Source: Paraburkholderia polaris (GTDB taxonomy: Bacteria; Pseudomonadota; Gammaproteobacteria; Burkholderiales; Burkholderiaceae). From it: DNA of 64,000 bases. The notes below the pieces were generated by a model. It was not told the origin of the DNA. It made no database searches and worked only from the letters and a program-made list of their open reading frames with translations. Where the stretch lies: the NCBI RefSeq assembly GCF_012927345.1, contig NZ_JABBGJ010000042.1, positions 1 to 64,000 of the forward strand, written 5' to 3'. Position numbers and translations under genes: made by a program. Shown here one piece after another: positions 17,878 to 24,668 of the stretch (position 1 is its first letter; the number at the start of each line of letters is the position of its first letter).

Positions 17878-19562
17878 CGGCCCAGCATCGGCAGATTCAG
17901 GCCTGCCTCGCGCGCCGTTTCCTGCGCGAGTTCATAGCCTGCATCCGCGTGACGCATCACGCCGGTCGCCGGATCGTTGAACAGCACACGGCCGAGACGC
18001 TCCTTCGCTGCGTCCGTGCCGTCAGCGACGATCACAACGCCCGAGTGCTGGCTGAAGCCCATGCCGACCCCGCCGCCATGATGCAGCGAGACCCACGACG
18101 CGCCGCCCGCCGTGTTCAGCAGTGCGTTGAGCAGCGGCCAGTCGCTGACTGCGTCCGAGCCGTCTTTCATCGATTCGGTTTCGCGATTCGGGCTTGCCAC
18201 CGAACCCGTGTCGAGGTGGTCGCGGCCGATCACGATCGGCGCCTTCAGCTCACCGTTCCTGACCATTTCGTTGAACGCCTGGCCCAGACGGTAACGATCC
18301 TTCACGCCGACCCAGCAAATCCGGGCCGGCAGACCCTGGAACGCAATGCGTTCGCGCGCCATGTCGAGCCAGTTGTGCAGATGCGGATCGTCAGGGATCA
18401 GTTCCTTGACCTTCGCATCGGTCTTGTAGATGTCCTCCGGATCGCCCGACAGCGCGACCCAGCGGAACGGACCCTTGCCTTCGCAGAACAGCGGGCGGAT
18501 GTACGCCGGCACGAAGCCCGGGAAATCGAACGCGTTTTCCACGCCCATTTCCAGCGCCATCTGACGAATATTGTTGCCATAGTCGAGCGTCGCGGCGCCA
18601 CGGTCCTGCAGTGTGAGCATTGCCTGAACCTGCTTGGCCATCGACTGCTTGGCAGGCAGCACGATACTGTCCGGCACGGTTTTTTGACGCTCGCGCCAGT
18701 CTTCAACATTCCAGCCTTGCGGCAGGTAGCCGTGAATCGGATCGTGCGCGCTGGTCTGGTCCGTCACGCAATCTGGCGTGATGCCACGCGTCACGCATTC
18801 AGCGAACACATCCGCTGCGTTGCCGAGCAGGCCGATCGACACCGGCTTGCCTTCTTTCTTCGCTTCTTCAAGCATGGCGAGCGCTTCGTCGAGCGTCGCT
18901 GCTTTCTTGTCGACGTAACGCGTCTTCAGACGGAAGTCGATACGCGTCTCGTCGCATTCCACTGCGATCATCGAGAAGCCGGCCATGGTTGCCGCCAGCG
19001 GTTGCGCGCCGCCCATGCCGCCCAGGCCACCCGTCAGAATCCAGCGGCCCGAAGGATCGCCGTTGAAATGCTGGTTCGCCACCGAGAAGAACGTTTCGTA
19101 GGTACCCTGCACGATGCCCTGGCTGCCGATGTAGATCCAGCTGCCAGCCGTCATCTGGCCGTACATCATCAGGCCCTTGCGATCGAGTTCGTGGAAGTGT
19201 TCCCACGTCGCCCAATGCGGCACCAGGTTCGAATTCGCCAGCAGCACGCGCGGGGCGTCCGCATGCGTGCGAAACACGCCGACCGGCTTGCCCGATTGAA
19301 TCAGCAGCGTCTCGTCTTCGTTCAGGTCCTTCAGCGAAGTCAGGATCTGATCGAAGCAATCCCAGTTACGCGCGGCACGGCCAATGCCGCCGTACACGAC
19401 CAGTGCATGCGGATGCTCGGCGACTTCCGGGTCCAGATTGTTCTGGATCATCCGGTACGCGGCTTCCGCAATCCAGGTCTTGCAGGTCTTTTCCGCGCCG
19501 CGCGGTGCGCGGATCGTGCGGGTCGGGTCCAGACGCGGGTCGATGTGTTTCGGGTTGTTCAT
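17874..19562 (-). CDS. hutU: Urocanate hydratase
   Basis: HutU converts urocanate to imidazolonepropionate using tightly bound NAD+ as an electrophile. The 562-residue length is typical. Recognisable blocks are ALVVYGGIGRAARNWDCFD, the glycine-rich GGLGGMGGAQPLA cofactor segment, GFVPAYIRPLFCEGKGPFRW, and GSVASPNRETESMKDGSDAVSDWPLLNALLNT near the C-terminus. ATG 19562 gives the standard N-terminus MNNPKHIDPRLD; the open frame extends 58 codons further upstream into hutC but is not used. It sits 58 bp after hutC. Confidence 0.98.
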   Translation of the reverse strand: MNNPKHIDPRLDPTRTIRAPRGAEKTCKTWIAEAAYRMIQNNLDPEVAEHPHALVVYGGIGRAARNWDCFDQILTSLKDLNEDETLLIQSGKPVGVFRTHADAPRVLLANSNLVPHWATWEHFHELDRKGLMMYGQMTAGSWIYIGSQGIVQGTYETFFSVANQHFNGDPSGRWILTGGLGGMGGAQPLAATMAGFSMIAVECDETRIDFRLKTRYVDKKAATLDEALAMLEEAKKEGKPVSIGLLGNAADVFAECVTRGITPDCVTDQTSAHDPIHGYLPQGWNVEDWRERQKTVPDSIVLPAKQSMAKQVQAMLTLQDRGAATLDYGNNIRQMALEMGVENAFDFPGFVPAYIRPLFCEGKGPFRWVALSGDPEDIYKTDAKVKELIPDDPHLHNWLDMARERIAFQGLPARICWVGVKDRYRLGQAFNEMVRNGELKAPIVIGRDHLDTGSVASPNRETESMKDGSDAVSDWPLLNALLNTAGGASWVSLHHGGGVGMGFSQHSGVVIVADGTDAAKERLGRVLFNDPATGVMRHADAGYELAQETAREAGLNLPMLGR

Positions 19563-19620
19563 GGTGGCCCTCGGAATGCTTGAAAATGTTCGGGAAAATG
19601 AGTCGGAAAATACGGCGAAA

Positions 19621-20316
19621 TCAGAAATGTCCGGTGAAGCGATAGCGGCTGCCGGGATGCCAGAGATTGGCGATCGAAGCGACCTGGCTTTGCGACCACG
19701 TGCGCCGATGCAGCACGAGGCACGGTTCGAGTTCATCCATCGTCAGCAGCTCGCGTGTATCCGCATCTGCAGCCAACGCTTCGATGCGGTACTCGACGCG
19801 CTGCAGCGGCGCGACGCGCACCAGATACTGATTCGGCGTGGTGTTCGTGAAGTCCTGCAACGCGTACTCAGGCGCGACCACCGGATTGACCCAGCGCTCT
19901 TCGAGCTGGACCGGTTCGTCGTTTTCGAAATGCAGCACGCGTGAATGAAACACCGGACTGCCCGCGCTCACCTGCATTTCTTCGGCGAGCGCTTCGTCGG
20001 CGATGCTCGCGCCGATGTGCAGCACGTTCGCCTGATGGCGATGACCGCGCGCGACGATTTCGTCGGAGATGCTGCGGATCGCCACCAGCGTCGATTCGTA
20101 CTTGGGCCGGGCCACGAACGTGCCCGAGCCCTGCACACGCGTGAGGACCTGCTCCGAGGTCAACTCGCGCAACGCGCGGTTGACCGTCATGCGCGCGACG
20201 TTGAATTCGCGCGCGAGCTCGTTTTCGGAGGGCACCTGGTCGCCTTCAGCCCATTCGCCCGCATGGATGCGGCCGAGGATGAAGTCCTTGATGCCCTGGT
20301 AGGCCGGTGCGTTCAT
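19621..20316 (-). CDS. hutC: Histidine utilisation repressor (GntR family)
   Basis: HutC represses hut operons and is released by urocanate. The 231-residue protein has an N-terminal winged helix (YQGIKDFILGRIHAGEWAEGDQVPSENELAREFNVARMTVNRALRELTSEQVLTRVQGSGTFV) and a C-terminal UTRA ligand domain (VLHFENDEPVQLEERWVNP and CLVLHRRTWS). It is the second gene of the operon, 26 bp after hutH, so it should be autoregulated through the palindromes in front of hutH. Confidence 0.97.
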   Translation of the reverse strand: MNAPAYQGIKDFILGRIHAGEWAEGDQVPSENELAREFNVARMTVNRALRELTSEQVLTRVQGSGTFVARPKYESTLVAIRSISDEIVARGHRHQANVLHIGASIADEALAEEMQVSAGSPVFHSRVLHFENDEPVQLEERWVNPVVAPEYALQDFTNTTPNQYLVRVAPLQRVEYRIEALAADADTRELLTMDELEPCLVLHRRTWSQSQVASIANLWHPGSRYRFTGHF

Positions 20317-20342
20317 TTAGCTTGCTCTGCCTGGCTAACTGC

Positions 20343-21866
20343 TTACTGTTCGGAGGCGAACGAGAACGGGCTCAGCTTCGCGATCGTGCCGTTTTGCACG
20401 AGACGCGTGACTGCCGCGATATCCGGTGCGAAGTAGTGATCGAGTTCGTAATGCGCGACGTCCTGGCGCACCGCGTCCATCACTTTCTGCAGGCTCGGGC
20501 TGGTCTTGTGCGGCGCGCGCAGATCGACGCCTTGCGCAGCGGCGAGCAACTCGATCGACAGGATGTTCGCGACGTTTTCGGCGATGTCGCCGAGCTTGCG
20601 CGCAGCGAACGTCGCCATCGAAACGTGATCTTCCTGGTTCGCGGACGTCGGCAGCGAATCAACCGAAGCCGGATGCGCGAGCGTCTTGTTCTCGGAAGCG
20701 AGCGCCGCAGCGGTCACGTGAGCGATCATGAAGCCCGAATTCACACCGCCGTCGCGCACGAGGAATGGCGGCAGACCCGACAGCGTCGCGTCGATCAGCA
20801 GCGCGATGCGACGTTCGGCCAAGGCGCCGATTTCAGCGACGGCGAGCGCGAGGTTGTCAGCAGCGAATGCAACCGGCTCAGCGTGGAAATTGCCACCCGA
20901 CAGCACTTCGCCCGTGTCCGGGAAAATCAGCGGATTGTCGGAAACAGCGTTTGCTTCGATCAACAGCACGTCGGCTGCGTGACGCATCTGGTCCAGACAC
21001 GCGCCCATGACTTGCGGCTGGCAGCGCAGGCTGTACGGGTCCTGCACCTTGTCGCAATCGGCATGCGAAACATTGATGCCCGAACCTTGCAGCAGCGAAC
21101 GGTAAGCCGTTGCCGCTTCGGTCTGACCTTGATGGCCGCGCAGTTCGTGAATGCGCGCGTCGAAAGGCTTGACCGAACCCGCTGCTGCGTCCACCGACAA
21201 CGCACCCGCCACCAGTGCGGTGCGGTACAGGTCTTCGATGGCGAACATGTTGTAGAGCGCGAGCGCGGTCGAGGCTTGCGTGCCGTTCAGCAGTGCCAGA
21301 CCTTCTTTCGCTTGCAACGTGAGCGGCTTCAGGCCGGCCAGCGCGAGGCCTTCGGTAGCCGGCATGCGCTCGCCCTTGGCGAACACCTCGCCGACGCCGA
21401 TCAAGGCTGCCGACATATGCGCGAGCGGCGCGAGGTCGCCCGATGCGCCAACCGAACCCTTGACCGGGATCACCGGCAGCACGTCGGCGTTGTACAGCGT
21501 GATCAGCGCTTCCATTACTTCGCGGCGGATGCCCGAGTGGCCGCGGCCAAGGCTCGACAGCTTCAGCGCGATCAGCAGGCGCACGACCGGACGCGACATC
21601 GGCTCACCCACGCCGACCGCGTGCGACAGCACCAGATTGCGTTGCAGCAGTTCGAGCTGATCGTGCGGGATGTGCGTGCTGGCGAGGCGCCCGAAACCCG
21701 TGTTGATGCCATACGCCGGTTCGCCTTTCGCGGCGATATCGGCGACGGCTTTGGCGCAGGCGTCGATGGCGGCGTGGCTGGCGGGATCGAGTTGCAGCGC
21801 GACGTGTTCGCGTGCGATCTGGCGCAGTTGCGGGAGGGTCAGGTAGCCGGGCTTCAGAATCATCAT
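20343..21866 (-). CDS. hutH: Histidine ammonia-lyase
   Basis: HutH deaminates L-histidine to trans-urocanate, the first step of the pathway. The 507-residue enzyme carries the Ala-Ser-Gly triplet that cyclises into the MIO cofactor (Ser142 in GASGDLAPLAHMSA), YGINTGFG at about 53, the RNLVLSHAVGVGEP block, and QDPYSLRCQPQVMG. It is the first gene of the leftward hut operon. Two HutC-type palindromes lie within 65 bp upstream of its start. Confidence 0.98.
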   Translation of the reverse strand: MMILKPGYLTLPQLRQIAREHVALQLDPASHAAIDACAKAVADIAAKGEPAYGINTGFGRLASTHIPHDQLELLQRNLVLSHAVGVGEPMSRPVVRLLIALKLSSLGRGHSGIRREVMEALITLYNADVLPVIPVKGSVGASGDLAPLAHMSAALIGVGEVFAKGERMPATEGLALAGLKPLTLQAKEGLALLNGTQASTALALYNMFAIEDLYRTALVAGALSVDAAAGSVKPFDARIHELRGHQGQTEAATAYRSLLQGSGINVSHADCDKVQDPYSLRCQPQVMGACLDQMRHAADVLLIEANAVSDNPLIFPDTGEVLSGGNFHAEPVAFAADNLALAVAEIGALAERRIALLIDATLSGLPPFLVRDGGVNSGFMIAHVTAAALASENKTLAHPASVDSLPTSANQEDHVSMATFAARKLGDIAENVANILSIELLAAAQGVDLRAPHKTSPSLQKVMDAVRQDVAHYELDHYFAPDIAAVTRLVQNGTIAKLSPFSFASEQ

Positions 21867-21880
21867 GGTGTTGTCCTGTC

Positions 21881-21892
21881 TTGTCTATACAA
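21881..21892. promoter_or_regulatory. HutC operator, proximal (one mismatch)
   Basis: TTGTCTATACAA lies 14 bp upstream of the hutH start. It differs from a perfect TTGTATATACAA palindrome at one base. HutC-family repressors recognise TGTATATACA-like palindromes. Confidence 0.75.
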
Positions 21893-21918
21893 TTCGAGAG
21901 AAGTCTAGCGTTCTCGCC

Positions 21919-21930
21919 TTGTATATACAA
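21919..21930. promoter_or_regulatory. HutC operator, perfect palindrome
   Basis: TTGTATATACAA is a perfect 12-bp palindrome 52 bp upstream of the hutH start and matches the known HutC recognition core. Confidence 0.85.
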
Positions 21931-22060
21931 CTTGTTTTTGCAGCTTCGGGCCTAGGGGTTTCCATTAGGGCTGGACGCTTGCGTGGCATACATATCGCGT
22001 GAACCGGGGTTTCGGGCGTCCGCGTACGCGGCACCACATTCGTTCGTCGCGACAAACAAC

Positions 22061-22071
22061 TTGTATATACA
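22061..22071. promoter_or_regulatory. HutC operator-like site, distal
   Basis: TTGTATATACA (palindromic core TGTATATACA) stands 194 bp upstream of hutH and about 142 bp from the perfect site. No gene starts on the other side within reach, so it may serve cooperative or looping repression of hutH. Confidence 0.65.
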
Positions 22072-22190
22072 CGTTCAAAATGGACTGCAGCAAGCGGACA
22101 AAAAAATCCAGCGCGCCGGTCGGCGCAGTTGGGCCAGCCGACGCACCGATGCAGCTCTTACAGAGTTATAGGAGAGCCCACTGCAGGCGC

Positions 22191-22286
22191 AAAAAAGCCC
22201 ACGTACGCATACTGAACCGCACCCCAAATCGTTGGACGGGTGTCCAACTTTGCGGGGTCAGTTCAATACGAGCCGCAGGCTTTTTT
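22191..22286 (-). terminator. Terminator stem of the LysR gene, loop enlarged by a small element
   Basis: AAAAAAGCC (22191-22199) and GGCTTTTTT (22278-22286) are exact reverse complements and would make an intrinsic-terminator-like stem downstream of the leftward LysR gene. The loop contains a 53-bp inverted-repeat element plus its target duplication; without it the loop would be about 21 bases. Confidence 0.5.
22213..22265. mobile_element. 53-bp solo element with IS150-like ends (MITE or deletion remnant)
   Basis: The arms TGAACCGCACCCCAAATCG+TTGGAC (22213-22237) and its imperfect complement ending GGGGTCAGTTCA (22242-22265) meet across GGGT. The terminal sequence resembles IS3-family, IS150-group ends (TG...CACCC...GTTGGAC). 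A direct ATAC repeat flanks it (22209-22212 and 22266-22269), as expected of a target-site duplication. There is no internal coding capacity. Confidence 0.7.
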
Positions 22287-22311
22287 AACCGTATGACTGG
22301 CGAAGGATTCG

Positions 22312-23208
22312 CTAAAGCGTCACCCGAGCCGCAATGAAGCCTAGGAAACACTGCACGCGCCCCGCCAGCGACGCGCTCTGGTAATACACCGCGCTCACCG
22401 GCTGCCGCTCATCCACCAACACGTTGCCGAGAATCGGCACCAGCCGCTCTTCGCGTACGTCGGCCGCGGTCATGAAGTCGGCGAGACAGGCGATGCCCCA
22501 TCCCGACAGCGCCAACTGGCGCAGCGTCTCGCCGCTCGATGCGGTGATCGCCGGCTCGATCTTCAGCGGCTCTGACTTGTCCTTCCCACCGCTTCGCAAT
22601 GGCCAGCGATTCAGATGCTCCGGCGCAGTGAAGCCGATCAGGCGATGTTCGCGCAACGCTTCCACCGACCTGGGCTCGCCGTATTCGGCCAGATACGCCG
22701 GACTGGCAAGCACCCTCAGTTTGCTACTGCCCAGGGCGCGCGCATGCAAGGTCGAATCCTGCAACGCGCCAATGCGGATCGCGATGTCCACCTTCTGTTC
22801 GAGCAGATCGACGATCCGCTCGTTGCTGGTCAGCTCCAGACGAATCTCCGGATACAGCGCCGAAAACGCCTTCATATGGGGCGCCACGCAATGAAGCATG
22901 AACGGCGACGCCGCATCGACCCGCAAGCGCCCCGAGGGCCGCTCGCGCCCGCGCGTGACGGATTCCTCGGCTTCTTCCATGGCGGCGAGAATCGCCCGCG
23001 CCCGCCGCAGAAACGCCTCGCCCTCTTCGGTCAGTTGCAGACGGCGCGTCGTGCGGCGCACCAGCGCGGTGTCGAGCTTCTTTTCCAGGCGCGTGAGCGC
23101 GCGGCTAACGCCGGAGACGGTCTGCCCCAATTTCTCCGCCGCCGCAGTGATCGAACCGCTGTCAATCACCGTGACGAACACCAGCAACTCGTCGGTGGAA
23201 GTCTTCAT
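22312..23208 (-). CDS. LysR-family transcriptional regulator
   Basis: This 298-residue protein has an N-terminal winged HTH (ELLVFVTVIDSGSITAAAEKLGQTVSGVSRALTRLEKKLDTALVRRTTRRLQLTEEG) followed by a periplasmic-binding-like effector domain (GRLRVDAASPFML, the IRIGALQDSTL segment, GWGIACLADFM). ATG 23208 gives the normal N-terminus; a TTG four codons upstream is less likely. It is divergent from an SDR-type gene, and a perfect 20-bp inverted repeat lies between them, so it probably controls that gene and itself. The effector is unknown. Confidence 0.94.
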   Translation of the reverse strand: MKTSTDELLVFVTVIDSGSITAAAEKLGQTVSGVSRALTRLEKKLDTALVRRTTRRLQLTEEGEAFLRRARAILAAMEEAEESVTRGRERPSGRLRVDAASPFMLHCVAPHMKAFSALYPEIRLELTSNERIVDLLEQKVDIAIRIGALQDSTLHARALGSSKLRVLASPAYLAEYGEPRSVEALREHRLIGFTAPEHLNRWPLRSGGKDKSEPLKIEPAITASSGETLRQLALSGWGIACLADFMTAADVREERLVPILGNVLVDERQPVSAVYYQSASLAGRVQCFLGFIAARVTL

Positions 23209-23216
23209 TGTTGATT

Positions 23217-23236
23217 TCAAATCAAGATTGATTTGA
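23217..23236. promoter_or_regulatory. Probable LysR operator
   Basis: TCAAATCA, AGAT, TGATTTGA is a perfect inverted repeat in the 116-bp divergent region, 8 bp upstream of the LysR start, the usual position of an autoregulatory LysR site. Confidence 0.7.
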
Positions 23237-23324
23237 GACTAACACGCTTTTTGCGAGAATCAAGACGGCGGATACTGCGTGCATGTCATCGTGTTTCCGA
23301 TGTTTCCACCCTAGGGAGAACGTC

Positions 23325-24239
23325 TTGAAGATTTTCATTACTGGCGCAAGCGGCTTTATCGGCGGTTCGATCGCGGCGCACCTCGTGCGCGCCGGTCATC
23401 AGGTGCGCGGTTTGATCCGCAAGCCTGAGCACTGCGCTGGGTTGCAACGCCTCGGTATCGAGCCCGTGATCGGCACGCTCGACGACCGCGAACTGCTGAT
23501 CGCCGAAGCAAAAGCCGCCGACGCGGTCATCAACGCCGCGAGCAGCGACCATGAAGGTGCAGTGAAAGCGCTGATCGAGGGCCTCGCCGGTTCCGGCAAG
23601 CCGTTTCTGCATACGAGCGGCTCGAGCATCGTGGGCGATGCGTCGGGCGGCGAAGCGGGCGAGGCACGCATCTATCATGAAGACGCCCTGCCCAAGCCGA
23701 CCGCGGACAAAGCGGCACGCGTCGCCATCGATCAACTCGTGCTCGATGCGGCGCAGCAGAACATCCGCTCGGCAGTGCTGTGCAACACGCTGATCTACGG
23801 CCACGGCGCCGTGCCGGGCAGCGCAAGCGTGCAGTTGCCGCGGCTCGTGCGTCAGGCGCAAAAGAGCGGCGTGGTGCGGCATGTGGGCAGCGGCGGCAAT
23901 ATCTGGTCGAACGTGCATATCGACGACGTCGCCGAGCTCTATCGCCTCGCGCTGGAGCAGACGCCGGCGGGCACCTTCTATTTCGTCGAAAGCGGTGAAG
24001 CGTCGTTTCGTGACATGAGCGCCGCGATCGCCCGCGTGATGAAACTGGGCGAGCCGCAAGACTGGCCGCTCGAAGCAGCGCAAAAGGAATGGGGCTACGA
24101 AATGGCTTCGTACGGGCTCGGTTCGAACAGCCGCGTGCGCGGTGAGCGCGCACGCAAACTGCTCGGCTGGCAGCCCAAACGCACCTCCGTGATCGACTGG
24201 ATCGAACACGACATGATGTCCTCCGAGGCGACTTCCTAA
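23325..24239 (+). CDS. NAD(P)-dependent extended SDR / epimerase-like oxidoreductase
   Basis: This 304-residue Rossmann-fold protein begins LKIFITGASGFIGGSIAAHLVRAGH, with the extended-SDR dinucleotide motif TGxxGFIG at about 6-13 and the following basic LIRKPEH. It resembles NmrA/epimerase-type proteins; the active-site Tyr is in the YGHGAVPG region rather than a clear YxxxK, so catalysis is uncertain. The start is probably TTG 23325, with GGGAGA six bases upstream; the upstream ATG at 23283 would add 14 unrelated residues. Its last six codons (SSEATS) and stop lie in the first unit of the tandem repeat that follows. It is divergent from the LysR gene. Confidence 0.88.
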   Translation: MKIFITGASGFIGGSIAAHLVRAGHQVRGLIRKPEHCAGLQRLGIEPVIGTLDDRELLIAEAKAADAVINAASSDHEGAVKALIEGLAGSGKPFLHTSGSSIVGDASGGEAGEARIYHEDALPKPTADKAARVAIDQLVLDAAQQNIRSAVLCNTLIYGHGAVPGSASVQLPRLVRQAQKSGVVRHVGSGGNIWSNVHIDDVAELYRLALEQTPAGTFYFVESGEASFRDMSAAIARVMKLGEPQDWPLEAAQKEWGYEMASYGLGSNSRVRGERARKLLGWQPKRTSVIDWIEHDMMSSEATS

Positions 24240-24341
24240 AGGGACGTCCTCTGGGCGTCCCCCAAGAGGACTTCCTCCGAGGCGCCCCCCAAGAGGACTT
24301 CCTCCGGGGCGCCCCCCAAGGGGACTTCCTCCGGGGCGTAA
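24222..24341 (+). repeat. GGACTTCC-type 27-bp tandem repeat, array 2
   Basis: Four units are visible. A partial one lies inside the SDR gene end (TCCTCCGAGGCGACTTCCT). A 26-bp GACGTCCTCTGGGCGTCCCC unit and two 27-bp units (GACTTCCTCCGAGGCGCC, ending CCCCAAGAG or CCCCAAGGG) follow, then a final partial unit. Related sequence occurs at 8552-8631 and 55749. Confidence 0.92.
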
Positions 24342-24450
24342 TTTGTGTAAGCACAGTCGTTGCGAATCCGTAAGCTCAACTCGCTAGAATTCGGCTCATG
24401 TAATAGCGCGATTCGACGACACGAGTCGCGCGTGAGCCCGGATTTAATCG

Positions 24451-24633
24451 ATGACTTTGGCGCTGAATTTCGACTGGCTGACCAACCTGCTGGCGATTCT
24501 CTTCGTCGTGGCGTGCCTGTACGATTCACGCTACGACGAATACGGCACGTTGACGCTGTCAGCGGCCGCAATGGGCCTCATCGTGATGGCGATCGAACTG
24601 TTCCTCAAGCCCGCTTTCGACATGGCGCTTTGA
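24451..24633 (+). CDS. Small predicted membrane protein (60 aa)
   Basis: The frame encodes a 60-residue protein with two hydrophobic stretches (LTNLLAILFVVACLY at about 10-24 and LSAAAMGLIVMAIELFL at about 36-52) joined by a polar, Tyr/Asp-rich loop (DSRYDEYG). This is a two-helix hairpin shape. No strong ribosome-binding site precedes the ATG. The GC-rich third positions and the membrane pattern support a real gene; no family is recognised. It converges on the giant gene, 35 bp apart. An immunity role for the toxin-like giant protein is conceivable but unsupported. Confidence 0.55.
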   Translation: MTLALNFDWLTNLLAILFVVACLYDSRYDEYGTLTLSAAAMGLIVMAIELFLKPAFDMAL

Positions 24634-24668
24634 ACGGCGTCATCGAGTCAGGCCAACGGTTCACGAGT

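Noticed and set aside
17847..19583. 578-codon plus-strand frame opposite hutU
   Set aside because: Antisense to an unmistakable urocanate hydratase; composition is that of a GC-rich shadow frame.
20307..21908. 533-codon plus-strand frame opposite hutH
   Set aside because: Antisense to histidine ammonia-lyase with an intact MIO motif.
23530..24354. Minus-strand frame beginning with PRRKSSWGA-type repeats
   Set aside because: It merely translates the 27-bp tandem repeat and then runs antisense through the SDR gene.
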